Part shown: piece after piece, positions 1 through 9,083 of the stretch
Numbering within the stretch: the stretch's first letter is position 1
How the letters are laid out: each line of letters starts with the position of its first letter
Source: Acidobacteriota bacterium
GTDB lineage: Bacteria; Acidobacteriota; Terriglobia; Terriglobales; Acidobacteriaceae
Assembly: GCA_003225455.1 (NCBI GenBank)
Contig: QIAB01000067.1
Location: forward strand, 1 to 34,922
Reading direction: 5' to 3'
Length of the DNA: 34,922 nucleotides
The notes under the pieces: generated by a model
The model's database searches: none
The model's input: the letters and a program-made list of their open reading frames with translations, nothing else
What the model was told of the DNA's origin: nothing
Program-made: the position numbers and the translations under genes

Positions 1-228
1 TCGCTGCTGGTAGAAGCGGCGCAGGTGGCGGTGCGCTGCGATGCGGGATTGCGCAAGCAGTATCTGCACCGCTGTCATCAAAAACCCAAGGCGGTGGCCA
101 AAGTGGCCATCGCCCGCAAATTAGCCGTACGACTCTACTGGATGCTGCGCACCCACACCGCGTATCCAGAGATCGTTCGCATCGAGAGCAGCTCGGGGCT
201 GGCCCTGGTCGTCCGCCACGGCGGATAG
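1..228 (+). CDS. IS110-family transposase, C-terminal end (5' truncated by window)
   Basis: The reading frame is open from base 1 and ends at 228; about 75 C-terminal residues remain. The stretch AKVAIARKLAVRLYWMLRT is the conserved tail after the Transposase_20 domain of IS110-type DEDD recombinases, and the HCHQK segment just before it is typical of the acidobacterial members. The catalytic DEDD part lies outside the window. IS110 recombinases make no conventional terminal inverted repeats and are guided by a structured RNA from the element's noncoding end. Because the tail is clean and in frame, the element could be intact to the left. Whether it belongs to the IS110 or IS1111 subgroup cannot be told from this fragment. 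Confidence 0.75.
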   Translation, partial: SLLVEAAQVAVRCDAGLRKQYLHRCHQKPKAVAKVAIARKLAVRLYWMLRTHTAYPEIVRIESSSGLALVVRHGG

Positions 229-497
229 ACCGCAGGTGTTGATTGGGCGCTCTCGCATCCCGTAACGACGGGATGTTCGCATAGAAGAATCATGGTTGAT
301 GTTTAGGCCGAATCGATGGTTGGTGGAACGAGTTCCACCGCAGAGTGATTCAGCGTGAGATTTCCAGGGTCTTGGTCCTCAACCTCTCTGGCAAACTCAC
401 CCGGTGCTCCGCACCGGCAAGGAGAACTATGCCTTGACAAAGCCTTCGCTCTTATCGAGGGGCAGCCATTTTTGTAGCTGAGTCAGAGCAAGTCAAA
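229..497. other. Noncoding stretch after the IS110 transposase, with three hairpins
   Basis: No gene is visible. Three perfect inverted repeats lie close together: ATCCCGT/ACGGGAT (257-263 with 268-274, loop AACG), GGTGGAAC/GTTCCACC (322-329 with 332-339, 2-nt loop) and CCGGTGC/GCACCGG (401-407 with 411-417, 3-nt loop). This is where the right end of the IS110 element should be, and such ends can encode the structured guide RNA. Neither the element boundary nor a promoter can be fixed from one copy. There is no convincing terminator for the gene that ends at 498 on the other strand. Confidence 0.45.
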
Positions 498-1520
498 TTA
501 CCGGTTCTCGTCCAAGTAGAACATGTCTAGAATGCGGCTGCGATTGTCAATCAGCAGCACTCTGCCGTTATAAACGACCCGTTCGAGGTCGCCGGACAGC
601 TTTGGAAGCTGCTCTTCGCAGGCAAGCGGCAGCGACTGCACTTGCCTTTGCACATCGGCAGATAAAGTCTCGCCACGGCGTATTTGGCGCTCGGAGCCGG
701 AAGGCAGTTCGGGCCGCTCGGTTGCACCCGCGGGAAAGTCCGCAGCATGTTCATTCACGCAGCTGCGGATGATGCGGCGGTCACGCAAGGTAAACAAAGG
801 CGTGTCATCGGCGCTCGGAGGCGCAGAATCGGGCGGCGTTTCGCGCTCACTTGCGGAATCTCTCGCACGTCCAGGCTCGGGAGCCTTGTTGGACGCTTCT
901 GCGCGATTCTCGGCAGAAGATGGCGGTGGCGTAGTTGGCGAGCCCGGAGCAGAAGTCGTAAACGTCAGAACGGCTTCCGGATCGACCAGCGCAGGCTTCT
1001 TCCCTGTTGCGGCGGCGGCGCCGGTACCAGCCCCAGCGCCGGCGACGGTCCCGATCGCAGCGCCTTTTCCCCCGCCCGCAATTCCTCCAATAATCGCTCC
1101 CAGCACAGCACCTCCGCCGATCTTGGTAGCGTTGCTCTTCGTGTGGGACTCGCCTTTGATCACCAGCGGCTGAACGTGAACGGATTCCGCGACTGTGCCT
1201 GAGCTGATGGTTACTAGAACAAGATCCAGTTCTCCCGGCTCACTGAGCCGCCCGGTGCGATGAACATCAGTTACGCGACCCATCACATCGGAGCCCTTAG
1301 GGAAGAGCACCTTGTCGCTCACTTCAATCGGCTCATCCAGGGTGCCGTGAAACGTGTCGCCCACTTGAGCCTCTTCGCTGCTGAGCCGGTCGATAACGCG
1401 AACTCTGATGGTAGCGCCGACTGGTATCTCAAGGTTTTTCTGAGCCCACGCGAAAGTTGTCGGCAGGACTATCATCGTCAGCAGAATTGCGCAAATGAGA
1501 GTGCGGTTTTTGCGATTCAT
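498..1520 (-). CDS. Exported protein with glycine-zipper segment (hypothetical)
   Basis: About 340 residues. The N-terminus has a basic start, a hydrophobic core (LICAILLTMIVLPTTFAWA) and an AQ-type cleavage site, so export is likely. A region up to about residue 125 resembles small beta-rich modules common in acidobacterial envelope proteins (IPVGATIRVRVIDRLSSE). It is followed by a glycine-zipper stretch around 137-175 (GGGAVLGAIIGGIAGG, AAIGTVAGAGAGTG), then a low-complexity Pro/Ser/Glu linker and a charged C-terminal part. The ATG at 1520 is preferred because GAGGA lies six bases upstream; a TTG at 1526 is the other option. Glycine zippers often insert in or associate with membranes. The specific role is unknown. 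Confidence 0.75.
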   Translation of the reverse strand: MNRKNRTLICAILLTMIVLPTTFAWAQKNLEIPVGATIRVRVIDRLSSEEAQVGDTFHGTLDEPIEVSDKVLFPKGSDVMGRVTDVHRTGRLSEPGELDLVLVTISSGTVAESVHVQPLVIKGESHTKSNATKIGGGAVLGAIIGGIAGGGKGAAIGTVAGAGAGTGAAAATGKKPALVDPEAVLTFTTSAPGSPTTPPPSSAENRAEASNKAPEPGRARDSASERETPPDSAPPSADDTPLFTLRDRRIIRSCVNEHAADFPAGATERPELPSGSERQIRRGETLSADVQRQVQSLPLACEEQLPKLSGDLERVVYNGRVLLIDNRSRILDMFYLDENR

Positions 1521-1629
1521 AACCAATCCTCGTCTGTGACCAAAAATCGAATTACTGCAAGCAGTGCCCTTTATTTTGGGATGCGAGTCTACCCATCCGG
1601 CTGCACAGGAATTTTACAAGCTTGGCGCA

Positions 1630-3135
1630 CTACAGATGACCTTCCATGAAGACGAAATACGAACATGTCCACAGCACCGTCGGAATGCTGGCGCGCGGGC
1701 GAGATGTCAGAATTATGTTGTATTCATCGCAGATGTCAATGCCCTCGATGGGCGATGCCGACGCTCGTGGCTCGACCAAGGCAAGATAGGACAAAAAATC
1801 ATAAACGTCATTTACCCGGTTTAAGTCCGGCACCGCGAAAGATAACGTGGTGTTTTCCGCTGCGAAATGCCATGCCAGCGATGCTGCAAGCGTAACTGCA
1901 CTTTCATACGCCGCTTCCGGCACCACTCCAGGCGGAGGATTATCGAAAACGATTCGCAATTTGCGATCGTCCTCACGGCTGAACTCGCGCACTTTGAGTG
2001 AACCCGATTTGGCGGTCGCCTTCCAATCCACGTGGCGAGCCGAATCTTCCGGCATGTATTCGCGGATGCGGTATAAGTCCGATCCTCGTCCTCGCGTGAA
2101 GCTTTCGAACTCGCCGGTGATCAGCGGAAGCATCTGAAAGAACTCATCAGCCGGCTCGACAGACGGATACACGATGATTTCGCGGGCTAGCGCAACGCGC
2201 CGTGTCTTCCGCAGAAAAGCGAAAGGAAAGCGCGTCGCTACTCCAAGCTTGTCCTGCTGATAACGTCCGCGGCGATCAAAGCGTAGTTCGAGATCTGCGG
2301 TGAGTTCGTTCTTTGCCGGAACGTACGGAAAATACGCCGCGCCTTGGAAGATACCTGGCGGAGGCAGAGCCTTCGACACGCGCCGTAGCTGGCGATCTGG
2401 AATTTGCAACCACTGCTTTTCCGCCGGGCGGCCGGGAGGGAATGAGAACTTCGCAGGTGTCCATTGCCAGTGCTTTGAAGCCCGCTCTTTCTTCAAGGCC
2501 AAGACGCTGATCGAGAAGGCGGGCGCCCAGCGCCGGCGATTTCGCAACACGATGGCCCCCGAAAACGCCGTACCAGCGAATACATGGTCCGGCAGCCGGA
2601 GCTCGACTTCCAGATCGCGTAGCATCGCCGCAGAAGCGATCCCGGAGATAAGAACCGCCGCCAGCATGGCTGCAACGATGATGTAGAGCAGGTTGTTGCC
2701 GGTATTAAGGGCTGCGATGCCAATCAGCAGCACTGTAACCACGTAGATGATTCCCACCGGGGTCACGTCATAGTCGACGGCGTCGCGAACGCGCGAAGTC
2801 GCCACGCGGCGGGCGAGATAAGGAACTGTCGTTAGCCCGACAATTGTCGCCAACAGCAACGCCAGCGAAGCGAAAATCAGGGTGGCCCAAAGATTGCCCG
2901 ACTCGCGCGAGACCGTGGAAAACATCGCGGCCCCGAAAGCCAACGTCAGCCCGACGATCGCCAGGAGGAAACGCACCCATGCTTCAGGAATTTCCAATTT
3001 CAGCCAGCGCGGAAGGCGTTTCTCAGTAGAGGACACCTGCGCCGGTGCTGTCCAGAGGTCAGGCATTTGGGGGGCTGGTATCAGGTTAACACCCATCGCT
3101 ATGCCCAAGGGAGGCACTCCTTTGAGGCTGGACAT
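1630..3135 (-). CDS. DUF58 domain-containing membrane protein
   Basis: About 500 residues with several hydrophobic helices in the first third (around residues 50-75, 80-105 and 125-170). The conserved DUF58 core follows in the last third (RGSDLYRIREYMPEDSARH, then VDWKATAKSG). DUF58 proteins have a von Willebrand A-like fold and are usually encoded beside MoxR AAA+ ATPases and transglutaminase-like proteins; no MoxR gene is seen here. The start is uncertain: 3135 (ATG), an in-frame TTG with AAAGGAG eight bases upstream, or the ATG 13 codons in. It is the downstream neighbour of the DedA gene (24-base gap), so co-transcription with it is plausible. Family assignment is secure, function is not. 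Confidence 0.85.
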   Translation of the reverse strand: MSSLKGVPPLGIAMGVNLIPAPQMPDLWTAPAQVSSTEKRLPRWLKLEIPEAWVRFLLAIVGLTLAFGAAMFSTVSRESGNLWATLIFASLALLLATIVGLTTVPYLARRVATSRVRDAVDYDVTPVGIIYVVTVLLIGIAALNTGNNLLYIIVAAMLAAVLISGIASAAMLRDLEVELRLPDHVFAGTAFSGAIVLRNRRRWAPAFSISVLALKKERASKHWQWTPAKFSFPPGRPAEKQWLQIPDRQLRRVSKALPPPGIFQGAAYFPYVPAKNELTADLELRFDRRGRYQQDKLGVATRFPFAFLRKTRRVALAREIIVYPSVEPADEFFQMLPLITGEFESFTRGRGSDLYRIREYMPEDSARHVDWKATAKSGSLKVREFSREDDRKLRIVFDNPPPGVVPEAAYESAVTLAASLAWHFAAENTTLSFAVPDLNRVNDVYDFLSYLALVEPRASASPIEGIDICDEYNIILTSRPRASIPTVLWTCSYFVFMEGHL

Positions 3136-3159
3136 TCATGAGTGCTGCGTCATTTTCGA

Positions 3160-3768
3160 TTAAAGTTGAACACGCCGGCGACGCCTCCACCATAGGATGG
3201 CTAGTAAAATGCAAACCCCGGCCACGACCGCGACATTGGCATCGCGCAAAATCTCTACCAGGTCATCCCAGTGCTTTCCAAAGAGAAAGCCAGCGCTCGA
3301 GATTACCGTTACCCAAAGAGCAGCGCCCAGAAAATTGAAAATCACAAACTTCCGCCAATCCATGCGCAGCACGCCGGCCAATGGCCCGGCAATTACTCGC
3401 ATTCCAGTGATAAAACGCGCGACGAAGACTGTTGCGGCACCGTAGCGACGGAACAAATCCTCCCCGCGACTAATTGTTGCTGGGCGTATGCGCAGAGTTT
3501 TTCGATAGCGTTCCAGCAAGGGCCGGCCGCCATAAACACCGACGGCGAATCCAATGTTGTCACCTATGGTGGCAGCGAAAATGCCAACTAGAATGATGTA
3601 AGGAAGCCGCAGTCGATGTTCCGAAAAAGCCAGAAAGCTGGCCAGGAGCAACACGGTTTCGCCGGGCACTGGCAACCCGGCGTTTTCCAGCAACAGAGCA
3701 CCGGCAACTGCCCCATAGCCGTAATGCGCGAGGAGGCTGCGGAGCAGGTCAACCAGATGTTGTGCCAT
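3160..3768 (-). CDS. DedA/SNARE-associated (VTT domain) membrane protein
   Basis: The 202 residues have the DedA layout: an N-terminal amphipathic segment, the signature region around LLENAGLPVPGETVLLLASF (about residues 26-45), the GDNIGFAVG reentrant segment, FVARFITGMRVIAGPLAG (about 115-132) and a basic C-terminal tail after the last helix. DedA/VTT proteins sit in the inner membrane and are linked to undecaprenyl-phosphate or lipid flipping. AGGA five bases before the ATG supports this start. Its first 20 bases overlap the 3' end of the alpha/beta-hydrolase gene, which suggests translational coupling. A second VTT protein lies at 17500-18147. Confidence 0.9.
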   Translation of the reverse strand: MAQHLVDLLRSLLAHYGYGAVAGALLLENAGLPVPGETVLLLASFLAFSEHRLRLPYIILVGIFAATIGDNIGFAVGVYGGRPLLERYRKTLRIRPATISRGEDLFRRYGAATVFVARFITGMRVIAGPLAGVLRMDWRKFVIFNFLGAALWVTVISSAGFLFGKHWDDLVEILRDANVAVVAGVCILLAILWWRRRRRVQL

Positions 3769-4582
3769 TCTTTCCTGACTTGCTTGCCAGCAGAAACTCG
3801 ATCACTGTGCTGTTGAACTGCTCGGGAACTTCCTCGTAAGGCAAGTGGCCGACGCCCTCAAAGATTACCAAACGGCAGTCCTCGAAACTTTCGCGCAAGC
3901 GAGCGGCGGACACGGGATCTACGGCAGCATCCAGCTTGCCCCATATCAGCAGAGTAGGAATATGAGCGATACGCGGCAACATCGATCGCAATTCTCGAAG
4001 GTCCCGGACCCAGGAGCGCAACGCTGACAAGCCATACTCGAAAGCGCCTGCCATCGCCAATGGGGCGGAGTACCCTTCGAGTGTGCCGGGGCGAATGCGC
4101 GCAGTATCTCCATAGAGCCGGCGTAGTACGAGGCTGTGTGCAATTTGAAAATGAGGGGCGGCGCGCAGGAAAATCGGCGCGATCAAGCGGTTGCTGAGAA
4201 GCGCAGCCATCAATCTGCCGTGAGCGGACCACGGATTCACCGGCGCGACCAAAATCAAGCGGAGAATCCGTTCAGGGGCCAGCGCCGCGGCCATCATCGC
4301 GACTGCGCCACCGTGTGAAGTTCCCAGCAGATCGCACTCTGCAACACCCACCGCATCCAAAAAACCGAGCAGGCGTGCGGCATTAGCGCGCAGGCAGCAG
4401 TCGAGTCCTCGAGGCCGGTCGGAAAATCCCACGCCCGGCATATCTACGGCGTGTACGTTCGCATAGCGTGCCAGGGTTGGAATGGTGTAGCGCCATGAGA
4501 ACGAATATCCCAGTAGGCCATGGAGCAGAAGCAGCGGCGCACCAACTCCATCTCGCAGGTAGCGCATGCGGACGCCGTCCAA
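3749..4582 (-). CDS. Alpha/beta-fold hydrolase
   Basis: About 277 residues with the complete hydrolase pattern: oxyanion loop LLLLHGLLGYSFSW (about residues 17-30), nucleophile elbow LLGTSHGGAVAMM (Ser near 91), acid in IWGKLDAAVDP and catalytic His in GVGHLPYEE near the C-terminus. The substrate cannot be inferred. The start is doubtful. The first listed codon is TTG at 4582 with no good ribosome site, yet the frame stays open upstream and continues as HWITLDGVRMRYL, a stretch that looks like normal family sequence. No ATG or GTG lies between it and the upstream stop (about 4683). Overlap with DedA suggests one transcript. Confidence 0.8.
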   Translation of the reverse strand: MDGVRMRYLRDGVGAPLLLLHGLLGYSFSWRYTIPTLARYANVHAVDMPGVGFSDRPRGLDCCLRANAARLLGFLDAVGVAECDLLGTSHGGAVAMMAAALAPERILRLILVAPVNPWSAHGRLMAALLSNRLIAPIFLRAAPHFQIAHSLVLRRLYGDTARIRPGTLEGYSAPLAMAGAFEYGLSALRSWVRDLRELRSMLPRIAHIPTLLIWGKLDAAVDPVSAARLRESFEDCRLVIFEGVGHLPYEEVPEQFNSTVIEFLLASKSGKNGTTSG

Positions 4583-4730
4583 CGTGATCCAGTGGTCTTG
4601 GATGGAATATGAAGATTGCAGAATGTCAGGCCCTTCACGATTTTTGCGCAGTTTTCTTTTGTAGCTTGGACAACTTTTGTTTCCGCTTCAACCCTCTATA
4701 TAAGTGATATCGCCTCTGTCGCTTCTGTGA

Positions 4731-4756
4731 AGGGGAGCTTCGGCTCCCCTATTTTT
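4731..4756 (+). terminator. Rho-independent terminator reading on the plus strand
   Basis: AGGGGAGC/GCTCCCCT forms an 8-bp stem (4731-4738 with 4743-4750) closed by a stable TTCG tetraloop and followed by ATTTTT. The U-tract is on the plus strand, but both flanking genes are on the minus strand. On the minus strand the hairpin follows the argD stop without a T-tract. It could end a short plus-strand RNA or protect argD from antisense transcription. Confidence 0.7.
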
Positions 4757-4758
4757 AG

Positions 4759-5979
4759 CTAGCTCGCGGCGGCGTCGCGCGCCTTTCTGGCGTTCCTCAG
4801 CAGCTTCTTCAGCACACGCAGACCTTTGTCTACGTGCTTCTCTTCGAGCAGAAACGGAGGGAGAAAGCGCAGAACAGTATCCTGCGTGCTATTGAAGAGC
4901 ACGCCCTCGCCTAACGCTTGCTCCACGATGGGTCGCGCCGGGATAGCGAGTTGAAGCCCCTGAATGAAGCCGCGTCCACGGATTTCAAGCGCCGCTGCCG
5001 ACTTTCCCGCGAGCAATTTCAACTCTTCTTGCAGATGCTGGCCCACGCGAGCAACGTTCTCCAACAGCTTCTCTTCCTCGACTACAGCCAAATATTCAAG
5101 AGCGACGCGACAGGCCAGAGGACCGCCGCCGAAAGTAGTTCCGTGCTGACCTGCCGAAATCGCCGACGCGAATTCCTCTTTAGCCAGGAATGCTCCCAGC
5201 GGCAGGCCGGCGGCTATCGGTTTGGCAATCGCCACAATGTCCGGTGTCACGCCAAATGACTGAAAAGCGAACATGGTGCCGGTGCGTCCGAGACCACATT
5301 GGATTTCGTCGAAGATAAGCGCGGCGCGATGGCGGTCGGCTAAGGCTCGGCACTCTTTAAGAAACTCGACCGAGCATTCGTGAATTCCGCCTTCCCCGAA
5401 GATTGGTTCGAGAACGATGGCACAGGTATTGTCATTCACGGCGGCGCGCAATGCTTCGAGATCGTTGCGCGGCACAAACTTCACATCTTCCAAGAGTGGC
5501 TCGAAGCCCTTGCGGTACTTATCCTGGCCGGTCAGCGACATGGCGCCGAAAGTTCGTCCGTGATATGAGCCTTCCAAGCCAACCAGTTGACTTTTGGCTT
5601 CGCCGCCAACACGATGCCCCGCCAGACGCGCCAGCTTAATCGAGCCTTCAATGGCTTCAGTACCGCTGTTGGAGAAGAACGCGCGCTGCAAGCCGGATAA
5701 TTTACAGAGCTTTTCGGCGAGCAGCCCTTGAAACTCGTTGTAATAGAGATTCGAAAGGTGGATGACTCGCCCAGCTTGCTCCCGGATTGCCTTCACAATG
5801 CGCGGATGCGCGTGGCCCAGCGCGTTCACGCCGAGGCCTGCAACAAAGTCCAAATAGCGCTTGCCATCCAGGTCGTAGAGAAAAACGCCTTTCCCGCGTT
5901 GGAGAACCAGTGGGTATCGGCTGTAGGTCTGGAGCAAGAACTGGCGCTCGCGTTCGATGATTTCGTCCGTGATTGGCAT
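4759..5979 (-). CDS. argD: Acetylornithine/succinyldiaminopimelate-type aminotransferase
   Basis: About 406 residues from the preferred ATG. It is a class III PLP aminotransferase converting N-acetylglutamate semialdehyde to acetylornithine in arginine synthesis; the family may also act in lysine synthesis. Visible signatures are FFSNSGTEAIEGSIKLAR (phosphate-binding region), GSYHGRTFGAMSLTG, IFDEIQCGLGRTGT (PLP-ring Asp) and the Schiff-base Lys in IVAIAKPIAAGLPLG, followed by GQHGTTFGGGPLACR. Length is normal. The upstream TTG start (6021) adds residues that do not look like family sequence, so MPITDEIIER at 5979 is chosen. No other arg genes are next to it; the hydrolase follows after 176 bases. 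Confidence 0.9.
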   Translation of the reverse strand: MPITDEIIERERQFLLQTYSRYPLVLQRGKGVFLYDLDGKRYLDFVAGLGVNALGHAHPRIVKAIREQAGRVIHLSNLYYNEFQGLLAEKLCKLSGLQRAFFSNSGTEAIEGSIKLARLAGHRVGGEAKSQLVGLEGSYHGRTFGAMSLTGQDKYRKGFEPLLEDVKFVPRNDLEALRAAVNDNTCAIVLEPIFGEGGIHECSVEFLKECRALADRHRAALIFDEIQCGLGRTGTMFAFQSFGVTPDIVAIAKPIAAGLPLGAFLAKEEFASAISAGQHGTTFGGGPLACRVALEYLAVVEEEKLLENVARVGQHLQEELKLLAGKSAAALEIRGRGFIQGLQLAIPARPIVEQALGEGVLFNSTQDTVLRFLPPFLLEEKHVDKGLRVLKKLLRNARKARDAAAS

Positions 5980-6156
5980 ATAGCCAGAAAGACCGATTGT
6001 ACCGAACAGCGACAACCACAACCGAACCTACAGTGGAGAGCTGCAGAAAAATAGTCGGGGCGGGTTGATGACTGCGGGTAACCTTCTGGTACGAGTGGGC
6101 TTACCAAATGCGAGAGAATCCTTCCAAAAATCATAGCCTTAGCTGGACCGGGCTTC

Positions 6157-6162
6157 TATAAT
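6157..6162 (+). promoter_or_regulatory. Likely -10 box for the histidine kinase gene
   Basis: A perfect TATAAT lies on the plus strand; no good -35 is visible 16-18 bases upstream. Transcription would begin near 6169, which rules out the in-frame ATG at 6164 as a start and favours one of the later ATGs (6203, 6230 or 6284). Confidence 0.4.
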
Positions 6163-6283
6163 CGTGGAAGTCAAGTTTTCCACGGCACTTAGAAGTACCC
6201 TCATGTCCCAGCGCGTGGCAGCGAAAATGCTCAACTCACCTCGCGAGAGTGTTCTGCCGAGGTCTGCTTCTGCGTTGCGGCCC

Positions 6284-8569
6284 ATGAATCGGGAGTTCCA
6301 ACTTCGTTTCACCGCTGGCCTGTTGATCCTTCTGACCACGGCTGCCGTAGTTCTTGCCTGGATCAATTTCCAGAAAGAGCCTGAGTTCCAGATTCCTTAT
6401 GATGGCGTCTCCTGGATCGAGCACAACGGGAGCCTGCTGGCCAGCCGCGTCGATTTGTCCGGTCCGGGCGCCAGAGCTGGTGTCAAGGACGGTGACACAT
6501 TAGTTGCGGTAAATGAGCACGAGGTTAAAGCTGAGCCCGGGTTGATGCGCGAGCTTTATCGTGTCGGCCCCTGGTCCAAAGCCAAATACTCGCTGTTGCG
6601 GCAGTCCGTGCCTCTGGATACAACGGTTATCCTCGTCCCCGCTGATCGGTCGTTGAATAGTTGGCTGCGGTTAATTGCCCTCATCTACCTCGGCATCGGA
6701 ATCTATGTTCTTCTGCGGCGCTGGACCGCCCCGGGCTCAACCCATTTCTACATTTTCTGCCTGGTATCGTTTGTTTTTTATGCCTTCAAATACAGCGGCA
6801 AGCTCAACGACTTTGACTGGATAATCTACTGGGGCAACGTTACGGCCTGGCTCCTGCAGCCGGCATTGTTTCTGCATTTTGTTCTGACCTTTCCTGAGAA
6901 GCGACAGCTTGTTCGCAAACACTCCTGGTTGATTCCACTGGTCTACATCCCTGGATTTGTGCTTTTGCTGAGGCAGATTCTGGCGATCAGGCTCGTGCAG
7001 GCCAGCGAGAGCCTGCGTTGGAGCCTGGATCGCTCACAGATGGCGTACCTCGCCGCCTATTTCATCGCAGCTGCGGTTGTTCTGGTGTACAGCTATCGCC
7101 GTGCCAGGACGCCGATTCTGCGCCAGCAGCTCAAGTGGGTGACCCGTGGAACCATCCTGGCGGTCGTCCCGTTCACGCTGTTTTACGTCATTCCGTATCT
7201 GACGGGCGCGATGCCGACCACAGCCATGAAAGTGTCGGTGCTATCCCTGGGTTTACTGCCACTGACCTTCGGCTACGCCATTTTCCGCTACCGCTTGATG
7301 GATGTGGACCTCATCTTCAAGCGAGGCATGGTTTACACGCTGGCGGCAGGTGCAATCGTAGGAGCGTACTTTACAGTTGTTGCTGCTGTGGCTGAATTGG
7401 TCCACGCTCGCGTGCCCAGCTCCGGTCCTGCGGGCATGATCCTGGCAATTGTCGTTACGGCGCTGCTATTTGATCCGGTCCGCAAATGGATTCAGGAGCG
7501 CATCGATCAGTTCTTTTACCGCACCCGCTACGACTACAGAAAAACACTCATTGAGTTCGGCCGCGAACTGAGTTCTGAGACGGATTTGGACAAGATGCTT
7601 AGTTCGGTTGTGGACCGGCTTTCACGGACTCTGATGGTCGACCATCTGGCAATTTTTCTGTCCGCCGATGCACCGCAGCGCTTTGTGCTGGCTAAGTCAT
7701 TCGGTTTCACCCATGCGGGCCTGGACTTGGGATTCCTGACCAGCCCACGACCGGAGATGGAAGCTGGTCACTTGTTCTTCGACAATACCCATCTCGTTCC
7801 TCGCGAAGCGCCCTCCGCGCAGGAAGCTATCGCAAAGCTGGATCTGAACTATTACATTCCCTGCCGCGCCCAGCAGAGAACCATCGCGTTTCTGGGACTG
7901 GGCAAGACCGCGGAAGGGGATTTTCTCTCGAGCGAAGATATCGAGTTACTTGAGACTCTGGCTGGAAACCTCAGCATTGCCATCCAGAATGCGCGCTTGT
8001 ATGCCTCGCTCGAACAGAAAGCCGCCGAGTACGAGCGTCTGAAGGACTTTAACGAAAACATCGTCGAATCCATCAATGTTGGCGTGCTGGCGGTCGACTT
8101 GGCTGACCGCATTGAGTCCTGGAACTCGCAAATGGAAGTGATGTATGCGCTGCCGCGCTGGCAGGCGTTGACACGTCCGTTGAGCGAAGTCTTCCCTGCT
8201 GCATTCGTCGAAGAGTTTTACCGCGTGCGGCAGAATCCTGGCATTCACAATCTGTACAAGTTCCGGCTCGATGCACCTACAGGTGAGACCCGCACCGCGA
8301 ACGTTGCCATTGCGCCGTTGGTCACGAAGAAATTCAACGTGATCGGCAGGCTGATCATCATGGACGACATCACCGAGCGTGTGGAACTCGAATCGCAGCT
8401 CTCGCAAGCTGACAAGCTATCTTCGATTGGCCTGCTGGCCGCAGGTGTCGCGCATGAGGTGAATACGCCCCTTGCCGTCATTTCGTCGTATGCGCAAATG
8501 CTGTCCAAACAGTTGCAGGGAGATCCCCAGAAAGGAGCATTGCTCGAAAAAATTACGCGGCAAACCTAA
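6284..8569 (+). pseudogene. Membrane sensor histidine kinase, N-terminal part (frame broken in the DHp domain)
   Basis: From MNREFQLRF the protein has one N-terminal helix, an extracytoplasmic PDZ-like segment (DGVSWIEHNGSLLASRV, then GARAGVKDGDTLVAVNE), about seven membrane helices, a GAF domain (around SETDLDKMLSSVVDRLSR to the SLEQKAAEYERL linker), a PAS domain (FNENIVESINVGVLAVDLAD) and a HisKA domain with the phospho-acceptor His in LLAAGVAHEVNTPL (8453-8455). The frame stops at 8567-8569 directly after EKITRQT. In this kinase group that is followed by a few residues and then NNLLNFSR, which is found immediately downstream in another frame. Frame and residue count fit a deletion of about 20 nt. 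Pairs with the response regulator at 9076. Confidence 0.8.
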
Positions 8570-9083
8570 CAATCTTCTGAATTTCTCGCGTACCAGTGGC
8601 ACGGAGTTTACCGACGTCAATGTGAACAAGATCATCCACGACACTTTGGCTTTGCTCGAGCACCAGTTCAAGACGGCGAAGATTCGGGTCGAGGACGAAC
8701 TTGCTGACCATCTTCCGTTTATCAACGGCAATGCCGGACGATTGCAGCAGGTGTTTCTGAATCTGTTCCTGAATGCTCGCGATGCCATGCCGACGGGTGG
8801 AACTCTGCGTGTCGCAACATCAAACGGTGATGGCGTCAGCGTGATGGTCTCTGACAGCGGCAGCGGTATCGCTCAGGAACACATCCATCGTATTTACGAC
8901 CCGTTCTTCACCACCAAGGTCGCGCCACGCGAGGGCCAAAGCAAAGGCACGGGCCTGGGGCTTTCTGTGACGTACGGAATTATTCAGGAGCACGCCGGGA
9001 AGATTCGCGTTGAGAGCAGACCCGGCGAAGGCACCACGTTTTATCTCGATTTTCCTCTGATGAGGAAGGTAGTGAATGTCTGA
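8568..9083 (+). pseudogene. Sensor histidine kinase, catalytic ATP-binding part (second frame)
   Basis: Continues the kinase in another frame from NNLLNFSR. It is a complete HATPase_c domain: N-box FLNLFLNARDAMPTGG (about 8755-8800), G1 box VSDSGSGI, F-box YDPFFTTK, G2 box KGTGLGLSVTYGIIQEHAG, and a final GEGTTFYLDFP. No stop codon interrupts about 170 codons, so the break is either recent or an artefact. It cannot be a functional start by itself because it lacks the His. The last 8 bases overlap the ATG of the response regulator (ATGTCTGA), the usual tight coupling of such pairs. Confidence 0.8.

Noticed and set aside
8540-8570. Programmed frameshift at the A6 run in the histidine kinase
   Set aside because: GAAAAAATT is slippery-looking, but shifting there removes the conserved ITRQT and still leaves residues missing; a deletion after RQT explains the sequence better.
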